Source: Citrus sinensis (Eukaryota > Streptophyta > Magnoliopsida > Sapindales > Rutaceae). Taken from it: a stretch of 64,000 nt of DNA. Positions 23,666-36,800 of this stretch are shown here, one piece after another. Within the stretch, counting starts at the first letter, position 1, and every line of letters begins with the position of its first letter. Below the pieces are notes generated by a model. It was given only the letters and a program-made list of their open reading frames with translations. It ran no database searches and was not told where the DNA came from. The translations under genes and the position numbers were made by a program. Where the stretch lies: assembly GCF_022201045.2 (NCBI RefSeq), contig NC_068558.1, positions 744,001 through 808,000 on the forward strand, written 5' to 3'.

Positions 23666-25280
23666 AAAGTAGATTGAAGTAAACTAAGGAAATTTTGTTG
23701 GCACTTCGAGGATCCAGCTCCTCCCCACAAACACTGGCTTCTTCAAAATAATTCTTCAGACCTTTATTCATTTCACTAGTCGTTATATTCAAAATTGAGA
23801 TAACAAAATCCATAAAATAAGGGCCATTATCTAATCTAGAAAATCAAAAGAAATCAAGAACATGAATAAAATAAAGAACTACAAAGCCGTTATTTGACTC
23901 AGTAAGTGGACCTTGACTCAGTAAATAGCAACCAAACCCCACAAGAGTTGCATGCAAGAGCCACATCCAACTGCACAAAGATTGTAACACTATCATCATT
24001 GATTAAGGAACCAAGCAATTTACACAATATTTAATCTAAAATAATGGAAAAAAAAGGAAATGGTACAAGACCTAAGTCAAAGGTTGTTGAAAATTAAGGC
24101 TGTAGCTCACGCGAAGTCGCAACCAAAAACGAAGGATCTTGCCGGAATTTAGGCTGCTACCAATGCCGGAAGTGATAGAACTCAATGTGGGCGTAGTTGG
24201 GCGATGGGAGGTGTTGTCGGGCGATAGAACGAGTAGGGAATGCTTTATTTGTTTTAATATTAGGGGTATTTCGTTCTAAAAGTGCTTGTAAGTGGTTAAT
24301 GTTTGTAAGGAAGATGGAGATTTTTTTCCCCCCCATCTTTTTTATCATTCAAAGTTGGAAAGTAGTCAAATGCATAAATTTTCTAATATACCCTTTGTGG
24401 TCCATAACGATCATTTTATTGGAAGCATATTCCGAATTTTGTTCTTCCAGGTCCCTATCAGAACAACAAATCTGAATGAATGAGTCCTGTTTTCAAGGGC
24501 TAGAGCCTTGAAGACACAAGTCTGCGCAAGCATCTTGTGTCCAATTGTCGCGAGCAAGAGACTACTTAAAATGAATATTAGTTTAGGACCAAAATAATAA
24601 TAATAATAAATTGAGGATTTTCCAAGTAACGCAATCAGTTGGCAACCGTCGGTCAAATTTGAAGATTTTATCGATTGACTGCAAATGCGTCGGTTCCCAC
24701 ACTTTTGGTGGCCCTCCCTCTATCAATTTTTTTCTTTGATAAATCTTTTATGCAGATGCTATTTTGTCAAGAAGTTTACCATCGAAATATTCTTCTAAAA
24801 TTTTCAAGAAAAAAGCACAATGAGAAGATAAATTGAAACCAATTATTAACTTAAATCCTTCATCTTCAAGCAGATGCAGCAACATTAACATTGCACTGCC
24901 AAAGCACAAATATATTTATTTACAAATTACAAGCACAAGAAACAAAGACCGCGCTGCGCCATCACCCCATTTCCCACGCCAACCACAATATTCACATATT
25001 TCTAGACCTACCATTTATCTAAGTCCCTCCCAACTAATGGCATCACGACCATTTGGTCCTTCAACCCAGTTAAAATTTTCTTACAGTCTCTTCTTCAATA
25101 GTCAGCTCTAAAAAACGAACTATTGAGATTAGCATGCTACCATGTCCTCCCTCCCACTCCACTTTTGCACGTCCTCCAATCCTTAGCCCAAAAATAAACC
25201 AAAGCCTACTCCCACCAAAAACAACAACAACAACAAAAACTGAGAAGAACAAAAAAGGAAAGACAAAGGCGTCCCATGTC
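23666..25280. other. Spacer between the gypsy fossil and the ARF gene
   Basis: The left part may be the remnant 5' LTR/leader of the fossil, but I could not fix its outer end. The right part, next to the ARF stop codon at 25281, should be the ARF 3' UTR. No host gene is recognised; several 60-90 codon frames look like chance. Confidence 0.5.
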
Positions 25281-28200
25281 TCATTTTTCAGCTGAATCCG
25301 AGCTTAGTAAAATATCTTCACCTTCAATGGAGAACATAGGAAGTTTGCTTCCAGGACTCATCTTCTTCACATCTTGGCTCGAACATATGAAAATTCTTTT
25401 CACCATGTTACAGAATTCGCTGCACCATTATAAAATTGAAAACAAAGACATCAATAAGAGTCTAAAAGGTTTGGACACGAACTGTCCTAACTTTTTAGTA
25501 GACAGCAGCAAAGAATACTTACTGCCATGGATCATCGCCCACAAGCATCATATCCCCTTCATCATCAGTATAAACGATTTCCCATTTAGTCCGAGTGTGA
25601 AGCTGTCCTTTAATGTCAAACATCTCCTCCAGCTCATCTATAAGATGATCATACCCTACCAGCGTAGTAAGGTCCAGTGCCCGACCTACAGCGACCCCTT
25701 GCATTTGAACCTATGGGCATTTTAACATCAAAATAGAAAAGTTTGTTAAAACACTACTAAAGACTGCATAAAATCTTAAATAGATGGCTTTAATGCCCAA
25801 AAAATGAATATTTTAGTACCTTGGTGCGGCTTCTGTTAGATGTCAAACAACTTTGCTTGCTCTGACTCTCTTTTGGTGATACCTGCACCTGTTCTTGTTT
25901 CTTTTCTTTAAATTCCTTTGCAATGTCAGATTTTCCATCAGAATCAGCAGCTGCTGAAATGGTGCTGATTATGTGCCCTTCTGTAGTTAAACTGGATACA
26001 GGTACCTTCTCTGACGGAGCAGAGCTCGTAGCATGATTTATGAGCTCGATACCAAATAACCGGCAACTGGTACCTGTCTCCGTTTTCCTCCCTGTTTCAA
26101 CTTGTTCAAGCAGTGTGTCATTGTTTGGTTTTGATGGGTGTGGAGTTGAATGGCCAGAGTGAGCTGGCCATGCAGAGATATTCTTATTATCATCTATTGC
26201 CTCCTGAAACAATTGTTGGGAAAATTTGACACGGGGAGAAGTAAGCCACTCCCCATCAGACTGAGTCCTTGACATAAAGTTGCTATTGCTGCTAAAATCA
26301 CTATGCTTGTGATGCCATGCAACATGATTATCAATTCTTTTGTCTTCAGCAGTAACACTCAGTTGCGTTAAATTATGGGACTGAGCCAATCTAGCACTCC
26401 AAGGAGCTGATGCAGCTGAAGGCAAATCTAGATCCAGAGAGAAAGAAATTTAACCATAACAACAACATCCAGCTATAAAATAAATAAATACTACAGAGGA
26501 CGGAGAAAGAGAAATGTCTATTTTCTCATACCAAGAGGTGGAACTTCCATAGGCAGTCGAGGTCTTTTGTTCTTCGCCAAAACTGGTTGAACAAGATTAG
26601 GTGTAGCTGAAGCAACAAAGGGTTCTATTTCCCATGGTGAGACCCTATCAGGTCTTGTTATGGATGCAGGCTCATCCCATTGAACCTAGGGAGGAAATAC
26701 AAACAAATTAATTTCTCAGTTGTTAAAATAGTAGGTAACAAAACTGTGAAGATCTAAGAAGTTACTTTCAGTGATCGCCATTTTGAATCTTTCCAGTGAG
26801 GAGAGAAGTCTTCCACTCCAACAACTGTGCCTGAAAACCTAATCACACAAAATATTTTAAGCAAATATTTATTGTACAGTCTAAACAAAAAACAAGTTTG
26901 AAATAAGTTTACAAAGGAGTTTTATCACCTTCTGTCAGGAGAGTCCTCCCCTTCAAATCTCATCTTGTATCTCATGCCAACCGCAAATTTGTTATTAACA
27001 GCCTCTAAATATTTGTTTAAGCTGATGATGAACTGACTTGTCCTGGTGATAATACTGAAACATATTCAGTAGATATTTCAACAGCAATTTCAAGTTCAAT
27101 ATGCAGACAGTTAAAATTTAATACCTTGGCTTGTAATAGACTACAAACATAGTTTGGGTAGCAACAGCATGAGATGCAGTTGCAAGCACTCCTAGGTGCA
27201 TGCTCTGACTTGAAATCACAGATGATGGCATGCTGCTCTGTTGACGAGCAAGACACCTTACTCCCACATGTAACTCCCCGTTCTCGCCCCTGGGTAACTC
27301 ATAGTCTATATCAGAATTGGAACATCAATTAATAAAAAGAAAAAATAAAAGGAGATATAGATCAAAGGACAAAATATATACCTCAAGAACACAAAGGTAT
27401 CCCCAGCAACTAATCTCTTTGAAGTGACAAACGTACTCCACCCTGTTGTAAGCAGGTGCCTCCTGGGTTGACCTGTTCATTCAATGATAGATAGATGGAA
27501 CTTGAGTGGGTTTGATCCTACATGAATTTGTTTGACTCTAAAAATCTGAGAAAAAAATCCTCTCATTTTTTCCAAAATATAAATAAACCAAGTTGGCATT
27601 ACAAAGCACAACATTGCAAGAACGCAAAAGTTATTACCTCTGAAAATATGCTTAAATCGCCACTCATATCCATGAAGATCTTTGGCAACCAATTCCTGAG
27701 TTGGGGTTGACTGATTCATGTCCTGAAGAAAATCCATGAATGGAAATCAACTAAATGGATATGTTGAGATCAATAAGATAAAATTTCAGCAACTTCATTA
27801 AGAAAAAAGAGTTCCCTACCAGAGGAGGAAGGCATTCAGTAGCATGCTTTCGAAGAACAGAAAACCCTCCATGGGTGCTTGTATCAGAGGCAGTTAAAAC
27901 CTTAGAGAATGAGTGAACTTTTGGTCTTGGAGAATCAGCAGGGCATGGATCAGGAGTTGTAGGCTCATTTTGCTGTATTGTTTTTAGCAAGATAAAAAAG
28001 AAAATAAAAATCAGAAACTGAGAAGCAAAACAAGAGTATATATGTATTGTAAGATAGTAAAATTAGAAAGCAACTCATTTAGTTCCTACACTTGGTTCTG
28101 GCAGCAAAGTAATCTGGGCATAAACCTCATCAGTTTCTTGTTCTGCCTACAAGTAGACGAAATCAACATCAGTTTTACTCAAATCAAACCATCTGACAGT

Positions 28201-28945
28201 TCAATTTGTTGGGCTGTCAGGTTATTGAGAAAACCAAAAGCAGTAAAACCCCAATAAAACAACAAATAACTAAATAGCAGAAATATCATAACTAAAAATA
28301 ATCCTTACAGTATTTCTTCCTCCTTTTCCCATAAACCAAACAGAAAATAAAAATAATCCTTACAGTATTTCTTCCTCCTTTTCCCATAAACCAAACAGAA
28401 AATCAAACAAAAGAAGGAACCATTTTTTTTTTTTTTTTTGCCTTTTCTAAAACGAATGAACTTGGAAGTACCATGAGATGAATGTTAACAACACGACATA
28501 GAATCTTCGACGGAAGACGAAACAACGGAATCCTCTGATTCAGTTCTTGATTCGTAGATGCCTCTAACTACACGCCACCCAAAAATAGCAATATTTCAAA
28601 TTCTCAGCAAAATTAAACCAAACACGTTAAAAAATAAACTTTATACTTCATTATCAATCTAAAATAAAAAATATATAAAAAAAATGAAAAGAAAGAACTC
28701 ACTTGTTCCATATGGCCTTGAGGAAAATAATAGACCCTCTGTCCTTGCTTCGGCACGTCGACTAGTGGACCAGCACAAGCCTTCCATAGCTCTCTGTACA
28801 AGTCGTCTGTGAGAAAACAAATAGAAAACTGTTACCAAATTTTCCCGGGAAATGAAAATTAGGGTCAAAATCAACGGTCATATACATTTCTGTTTTCACC
28901 TGAATTACTACTCGGCTGCGACAACGACCCGAGCCGATTTGCCAT
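25281..28945 (-). CDS. ARF9: Auxin response factor, ARF9/ARF11/ARF18 type
   Basis: Fourteen exons: 28945-28900, 28806-28703, 28567-28472, 28146-28090, 27972-27820, 27722-27638, 27472-27382, 27289-27125, 27042-26929, 26838-26766, 26685-26532, 26427-25820, 25710-25523 and 25419-25281; 2073 nt, 690 residues. The dimerisation/B3 DNA-binding region runs from [17 protein letters not shown] to [12 protein letters not shown], with B3 core [20 protein letters not shown] (~117-215). The auxin-response domain spans ~250-335. The middle region (380-582, one exon) is Ser/Gln/Lys-rich without a long poly-Q, as in repressor ARFs. PB1 (583-690) has the acidic [16 protein letters not shown] motif for head-to-tail contacts with Aux/IAA proteins. 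It binds TGTCTC-type sites in the nucleus. The ARF9/11/18 choice rests on overall similarity recalled from Arabidopsis. Confidence 0.95.
28294..28403 (+). repeat. Perfect 55-bp tandem duplication in an ARF intron
   Basis: Two identical adjacent copies (28294-28348, 28349-28403) sharing AATCCTTACAGTATTTCTTC and CCATAAACCAAACAG, in the intron between exons 3 and 4 of the ARF gene, just upstream (gene sense) of an acceptor-side region. Perfect identity suggests a recent event. Confidence 0.9.
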
Positions 28946-30168
28946 AATATGAAATAAGGCGAAAGTCAAAAAAACCAATCTCCCTCTGTGTAGCTAAATT
29001 TAGCTCGTTATATACTCCTAATCACTCCAGTAATAATTATGATTAATAACGAGCAGTTAATACAATTTTATAAACTCTCAAAGACTTTCTCGATTCCTGA
29101 ACACGCACTTGAGTCCTGACACGAACTCTCTCTTCAATCCGTAACGATCGCGAGATCTCAAAACTGTAACTGAAAACCACTAAAAGCCGTTACAAAACCG
29201 CCTTCTAGTTGCAAAGCTCCAGCAAAACCGCCTCCCTTCTCTTTCTAAAAACTTATGGAGAATCCACGAAAACGCCGTTACAGAGAATCCAGCAAAAACC
29301 GATTTGCGCGCGTCTTATATTACGCGACTTTGTTGCTTTTGTCTGCTTTTTCACTGTATTGTTTTTTGTGTTGTAAGCTCAACCTAACTAACCGTAGTTG
29401 GGATTTAACCGGAAGTAGCGGTTAAATGGATGGTTTACTTTCATTTCAGTGGGGCTTGACGTTTACTAACGGCGTAATGTAGGGTTCCTTTTATTTAAAA
29501 AAATAAATAAATCTTTTTGGGTTAAATTTTTTAAAAAAAATATGGGTCCCTGAAATTTGGTACTATCACGTATAAGACATAATTTACTTTTTTTTTTTTT
29601 TTTAGGTGTGTGGGTCTTGTATCTATTTGTTCTATGAAGTGAGCCTTCAGAATTGAAACATAAAAAATATATAAGATAATGAAATGATACTTATAGTTCT
29701 ACATTGTTTGTTTTTCAATTAAGGTATTAATTCACTCTAATTTATATTGTGTTAGTTAATTTTATTATTAATTATAAATATCTTAATTTCTTAGTGTTAG
29801 TAAAAAATAATAATTAAATATCACATAATTTAGTATACAAATTAATTTAATATACAAATTATTTGTGTTTTAATTATGTAAATATAAAATATTTATATAA
29901 TTTTATAATTAAATGAACAAAAGTCCTTAAATTCGAATGTTTTCAAATAAGGTATTAAATATGTCATTTTCTTTACACAAGAAACTGAGTTAGTTTTAGA
30001 GGGGGTTTTATAGTTATTCTAAATACATAAACTACTATGAACATTTAAAAAATAACTAAAGAAAACTTCCTAAATAACTCTTATATGACAGACATAATAA
30101 TTTTTTAAATTTGGATAGTAATAGATATCTATTACCCATATTTATTCCCATGAATTCATTTACCTTAA
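28946..30168. promoter_or_regulatory. ARF upstream region
   Basis: The first ~400 bases left of 29350 have higher GC and pyrimidine-rich stretches on the gene strand, typical of a long 5' leader; beyond that the sequence turns very AT-rich. A TTT run of ~20 bases is at 29589-29604. No TATA box stands out. Confidence 0.35.
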
Positions 30169-30736
30169 GGTTATGTTTGGGAGCTTGGATAAATTGTAGG
30201 ATTGGATTAGATTTTGGGATTTATAAAATAGTCTAATCTAAGGTATGCTTGGTTGTCATGGACTAATAGGATAGACTAAAATTTAGTCCAAAACAATTGA
30301 GATTATTAGTCCTTATATTTATATCAATTTAGGTGGAAAAAAATTAAATGAATAATTTGTGTCATCTTTATCACTCTCATGTTTTTCATTTAACCTAATA
30401 TTTTAATAAAAATTAAATATAGAAGTTAATTTCATAATTTTTTTAACCTATGAGTTTATTTTATATAGAATATCAAAATTGTATTCATTAATTTATTTAA
30501 ACTAGTAATTGAATAGCAAACATAAAAATAATCAACTATTTCTTTATATTAGTACTAAATATTAAATATTAGAGTCAATAATTATTGATATAATTTAAAA
30601 ATACTATATATTTAAATAGTTATTTAGTTTTATTAAATTAAATTAACATAATCATGTCTAATATTGTACCAAATAAAAGATAATATTATATATAATTCAA
30701 TCTAACTCAATCTAATCCTGTATTACAAATGTAGCC
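30169..30736. mobile_element. Tourist-like (PIF/Harbinger) MITE, large
   Basis: A 568-bp AT-rich element with ends GGTTATGTTTGGGAG and the complement of GGCTACATTTGTAAT, flanked by TAA on both sides (30166-30168, 30737-30739). A second terminal-like motif TAAGGTATGCTTGG lies inside at ~30238, suggesting nesting or an internal duplication. Non-coding. Confidence 0.55.
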
Positions 30737-33119
30737 TAAAAGTGTTTTAGGTTATGAATGGAAAATATTGCAAGCTTTTCGGAATGTTGTCTGAAATTGG
30801 AGATCTAAATGTTAATTATCACCCAAATTCATTTTTTTAAAAAAATTAATGTCTTGTTGGTTATGGTGAGGTGTATTTGGATGCGTGTGGTTAAGGGTAA
30901 TGGCTAAAGTTATATCGATTTTAAACGTTACCGTTCATTGCCGTCTGTTTAATTGTCTGCTTCGAAGCAGGCAACAGGGTTGGCTCGGGTTAACCCAATA
31001 AAATCAATGAATAGTTTTATCAATTCGAATAAATTGAAATTAAAAGGGAAAATTGGTTGGAAACCAAATGTCCCAGTGATCTTCTCTTGCAACAGAAACA
31101 ATTGAGTACGCCTAGAGTTGATAATATTTGATAACATTTATCTATCTATCACAAACATGACACAAATAAATGTTTAAATTATGAAATTGACACAATTATT
31201 AAATGAGTTTTATTTGAATCAACATATTTTTTTTTTATATTGGGTTAGAGTTCAATTTCTTAACTACTTATTTGATTAAGGACGTGATAATTAAACGATT
31301 AAGTAATATTTATTTATGTTTTTGTCATCAAAACTAAAATTTAGACATTATTCATTTTCTTAATGAAGCATAAACATTTATATGATACTTGATTTTCTAA
31401 AATTCTAGATAGACTTAAAACTCAATAGTACAAATATATAATATTTTAGTAAATATGTGTATTTTATAATATCCATACATAATATTATTTAGATATATTA
31501 CAAGGTGTAATTTATGTCAAATAGATATATATTTTTTATACAAATTATATAAAATAAATATTAAATGAGTTATTAAATTATACCATATTAAGGGACATAA
31601 TTATGTAATTATTAAATGATGGGTCGGATCACCCATTTATTTTACGTGTCAATTTTAAATTTTAATAATTTCACATAATTATTAAATTAAATGTACTTTG
31701 GGTCAGTTTAAATTTGATCCCAGCAGGACTTGGCGACTGCTTTGCCAGCTTTAGCCTTTAGGTATGCCATTGAGGTGGGGTCCACTTGACACGAGGAACA
31801 TGTGGGATCTTGAACTTTTGACCTGATTTTTGTGAATAACTTATGTAAGTTGCCAAATGGAGCATACACGTTGTTTGCTTAAGGTCCACGTGGCCTATGC
31901 TCGCCATCATCTTATTTTACTCATGTCTTTAAAGAGAAATTGTACAATGTAATTAAAATGGTCATGTGATTAATAAAAATTATAAAACAATCATAAACGG
32001 TGTCGTATCACTTCATATTTTACATAGAAGTTGATATAAATTTTTAAAATGTGTTATCTTTTCATTTTATGCGTTACCATGTCATGAGCTTTACAAATGG
32101 CTCTTTTTTTTTTCTTTTTATCAAAATTTTCTTTTTAAGAGTTAGAGATAATACAATGTAAAAAAATTAGTTTGTTTCTTAGAATAATAGAAGGTTTATA
32201 TCATAAAATATTTCACATTTATACTGGAGAAGCATGTAAAGGATAAACCATGTAAAAGAAAGAGATGAAGAAATAACTAGTTTCCTCATATAAATCATTT
32301 AAGACAACTTTACCTTCTTCTTGAAAGGACAATTAAGAGGAAGATGGAAGATGACAATCGTCAAAATAGCCTTAATATATTGTAAATTTTAAATTATTTT
32401 TATTTGTATTCAAAAGTTAAGAAAAAATAAGTGGATTGATGAAATTTTTTTACTTCTTTGCAAAAATGGAGGGTAAGTTGAGGTTTACAATATTTGGAGA
32501 GTATTTTGTAAATTATCATTTCATAAGTAGTTATCCAAAATCAACTCTTCTTGATCACTTATTTAATTTGAGTGGGGATATTTTTACCCACTATCTTTGT
32601 ATACCCACCCACCACATAAAATGTTGACAATAATTTACATTATTGTACAAAGTTATAAATTGAGAATAAGTTTGAATAAGTAATTAATTAAATCATTTTT
32701 GCAATTTTTTTTTCTAACTTAGGCCTTTTATCAAATTTTGACCATTTAAGGTTGCTCTAAGATAAGTTAAATCTCTTTTCAAAAAGGAAGTTTTATCTAA
32801 CTATTTTATCCTTATAATATAAAATGACCAAATTACCTCCAAGAAACATTTATTATTATAACTAATAGATTAGGCACTTAGTTTATGTTTTAAATAAAAT
32901 TTAAAATCTTCAATGGCCCATATGTCATAAATATTAAAATTTGATAGTTTACTTGAATATCAATAATCGTACTAATAAAATAGTACTTATGCTTCGTTTA
33001 GAAACAATAAATTTTGTATTTAAAAAATTATTGAAGTTAAGGTAAAATTTTGGGTATTTTGGTACTTTACCCTATGATGGTAAAATAATCATATTAAAGG
33101 TTTATGTCAAAGTAACCTT
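30737..33119. other. AT-rich intergenic spacer
   Basis: No gene seen. A patch of higher GC at ~31700-31920, including the palindromic G-box-like CCACGTGG near 31887, is not attached to any coding sequence I can recognise. Confidence 0.6.
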
Positions 33120-33817
33120 AGGGGCGTTTTTTTTAACTTAATAACTTAATTGACTTAATTTTAATCAGTTAAGTCATTAAGTCTGTTTATTTTTTCAACT
33201 TAATGAAAATTTTCAACTACTACTAAGTCATTAAGCTAATTTTTTTTTTTTAGATTTTTGCTTAATCTAAAAAGTCTAATGATATCAATAAAAGATATTC
33301 TCCAAAATATCCCTATTTAATTAATTAATTTTCATTCTCACCTAAATAAAATTTAATAATTAGCATTATTACTCATCTCTATATAACTTGTGATAATATA
33401 TAGTGGTAGACTATTATTATTTTATCTTTTTATTTTCTTCAAATTAACATTATTTATCTCCATAATTTTTTATGAATATTTTTCATATAAAAACAACATG
33501 AACTATAATAAAATTGATTAACATATATAATGTATAATATTAATGAGTTGCATTCAATTGAATATGATTTATATTATGATAATATATTATCTTATTTATA
33601 ATCTTTAAGACATTTATTATTTATTTAACATTTATAATTTGTAAGAGTATAAATGTAAAAATATTAGTTTTCATATTTTGTAAGTTAAAACAACAAACAA
33701 CTTAATATTTATTTTTAGCGATTCAGAGAAAAAAAATGAACATACCATTCAGATTCAAACATTCAACTCTATTTAGAATTCGGATTTTAGATAATAAAAA
33801 AAAAACAAACGCCACCT
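33120..33817. mobile_element. hAT-like MITE, copy 2 (inverted relative to copy 1)
   Basis: A 698-bp AT-rich element with ends AGGGGCGTTTTTTTTAACTT and the complement of AGGTGGCGTTTGTTTTTTTT. Its left end matches the complement of the right end of the element at 15315-15933 and vice versa, so they are one family in opposite orientation. Target duplication not clear. Non-coding. Confidence 0.6.
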
Positions 33818-36800
33818 AAGTCATCAAATACAATAAAAAATAATCACAAAAAAATGAAGATGAATTTAATTGATTAATTCCCTAAATTTCTTATTTATTT
33901 GAAATTTCAAAAAATAATGTAAATTTCTTGTAATAATTTGATGAGAATGGACTAGGTTTTCAAAACTCACGGCTAGAAATATCACTACATGTTTAATTTA
34001 GGGTTAATTTTTATTCATTCCCTAAAAAATTGACCATCTTTAAAATACTCTCAAATTATTATAAATTTTAATTTATCCCTAATTATTGTTAAGAAGAGTT
34101 TTTATTTTATTTTATCAACTTATCCATATTTACCATTATATTTTAAATAGTAAGTGAAGATAAATTAACGTTTACAATAAATTAAGTGATATTTTGAAGA
34201 TAGTAAATTTATTTTATAATGATACATAAATTACGCCGTCTATCTTCAATCAAACACACAGTGATATGTTTGATTTGAAGTTGCCAACAACAAACTCCAT
34301 TTTCTCGTCAAATCATTCTAAATTTACGTTGGGTTTCGTATTGGGTTTTGTTCCATAGTCATATTCTAGACCTTTATGATAATGTAAGGTCACAGCAATA
34401 TACGTTTTTCATATACACACGTACACTTTTGAAGTCAGTACTCGGTAATAAGAAGAAAAAAATTGTTCATGCACGTAGTAATAGTTGTGACAATCCATTA
34501 GAAAACCACAAATAAACTTTATTAGCACTTAATTTTTGTATCAATTTGAAAGCGGGTCTCAGGGCAATGAAAGGTTGTCGAGTCCGCATCAGCATGACAG
34601 CATGTCAGCCTGCCTTCTTTTAAGCCTGTGGATAAGCATCCTATCCTACTTACTACTTAGTTTGGGTGTTAAAAACTTTATTAGCACTTTACTTAAATTA
34701 GAGAGCATAATGGACAAAGAGTAAGGACAAACCCAATCATAGTTTATGTTTGTGTTTCGTATGTGCGTCCTGTGCATAATTGAGCGGCATGGTTACATTT
34801 CTTAAACATCAACTTTATTGTTTGATAATTGATGAAAAACGTTTGTTAATTTGGTGACCCTTGCTTCAACTGAGAAGTTACTATTCTTGGCTCACGTTTA
34901 TCTTAGAACGGTGGCGTTTATATGTGTATATATATATATATATTTCAGAAAACGGAAAAAAAGATTAATCAATCACTTACTTGTAACTAGAGTTAAAAAT
35001 TTTTAGGAAAATAATCATTTTGTCTTTAAAATTGATTTTTTATTAGAAAAATGATCGTTTTATTTTTGAGATATTCTTTTTTTTTAAAAATGATCGTTTT
35101 ATCTTTCAAATTTAATTTTACATTATGACGTAAGACATCTTTCAATTAGAATTAAACGAGATAAATAATACCAAATTTTAGTATATAATATTTTATTTTG
35201 AAGTTTTCGATGACAGAAACAAAATAAATATCCAATTGTTTGCCGTATTATATTGTTTAGTACCTCAAAAAGTGTTAGAATTTTTTCAATTTTTAAAAAG
35301 TTTGTCAGATTTTGATTTTTTTTTTTCTTAGAAGTCGATTTTAAGCGCCTATTTTTGTTATGTTTATTTTAGCAACTAAAGTTTTATTAAGTAAAAATAA
35401 TTTGGATTTATCTAGTTATTATGTAAAAGGGACAATAAATAAACAGAGTTGCATTGTTTAGTTAAGAGTGAAAAAATAATACAGTTTGCAATCATTAGAT
35501 TACAATAAGTAAAATATAGTAGAACTGATTTAAGAGGCCATGATTAATTTCTGAATTTTTTTGTTGACAATTTTATTTGGGTTCAGTTTGATTACCAAGT
35601 TCAAATGAATTGAAAGACGCCGAAATTAACCAGCCTTAATCTTAAACGGATGATACTGATGATGTCATGGCCGCCCATGATCCAGTGAACAGTGTTGGAA
35701 AGGAACATGCCGCTGATTCCCCCACAGGGCCCTCAAATAAGGGACGCTTCTTTTACCGTCGTCACTATATACTATATAGCATAGAATAAAGACAACAGCA
35801 ATTCTCTTATTAAAAGAATTGCGCTCAAAGTGTTTGTGTGTATGCGTGAGTGACAAAGCGCGGGTTTAGAATTAATATTGTAATCACACCCCCATGTGGA
35901 GACCAATTTGGCTGGTGTTCCTTGGCTGCCCTCAGCCTGCACAAATTAAAAAAATTATTGGATTTAAAATGAACCCACAAGTTTGACAGTTCATTAGCTT
36001 TGCTTAATGAAGGCTACCATAAAAAAATCCAATTAAGGTAATACTTTTAAGTTTAGTTGGATATCTTTTCCAAAGATTAAAAGCATGCAACTTGGTGCCC
36101 ATGTGAAGACAATCATATTCGTGGGCTTTTTATATGATTTAAAGCTTTCCGCGTGGAATTTGTCCTTCAATTGTTGCCATGTAAGCCTTTCGTAAGTTTA
36201 AACTAATACGCGAGGGTAGGCTCAAGGCTGAGTGGGATTTTGGTCCCCTTCTGTTGTTTTGCTTTGACTTTCTTTTGACTTTTTTTGTTCTCTCCTTTCA
36301 AGTTAATCCCAGTCGTTCGACCTGATCATTACCCTTACCATCAGAGAAACGACATTTTTTTTGGGTGGGGGGGCCTCTTAATACGTCATTCTCTTGTCTT
36401 CATTGTGAAAAGTACCGAATTTTAGGTAGTCTAATTAGAAGCTCAATTATACAGTTAAAAAAGTTATTCGTTTGAAGGTCTGTATCCAATACACATTTCT
36501 CATTTTAATGGAGATGTCAATCTTTTAAAAGAGTGATAATCAAACAAGAATGCAAAAGCCAAGAGCCATCTTCATTTACCTGTCCCAACGGCAACATGTA
36601 AAATAATTATAATCAGCGGGTCATGTAAACATGAAGAGATTCGTCAAACTGAGTAGCCTTAGCACTTGCAAAAGTCAAAATCCATGTTACTTTTATCTGA
36701 TTGGTCATTCAAAACCCTATTAGCGATGAATTTAGTGCTTCAATTAGGTCAATGGGGTACCTGATTCACAATGGATGATTAATTAATTAACTAATCTCCA

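Noticed and set aside
35640-35870. Possible miRNA precursor in the spacer left of KAS I
   Set aside because: Looked for mature sequences of the common conserved plant miRNAs and for a long stem; only a short palindrome was found.
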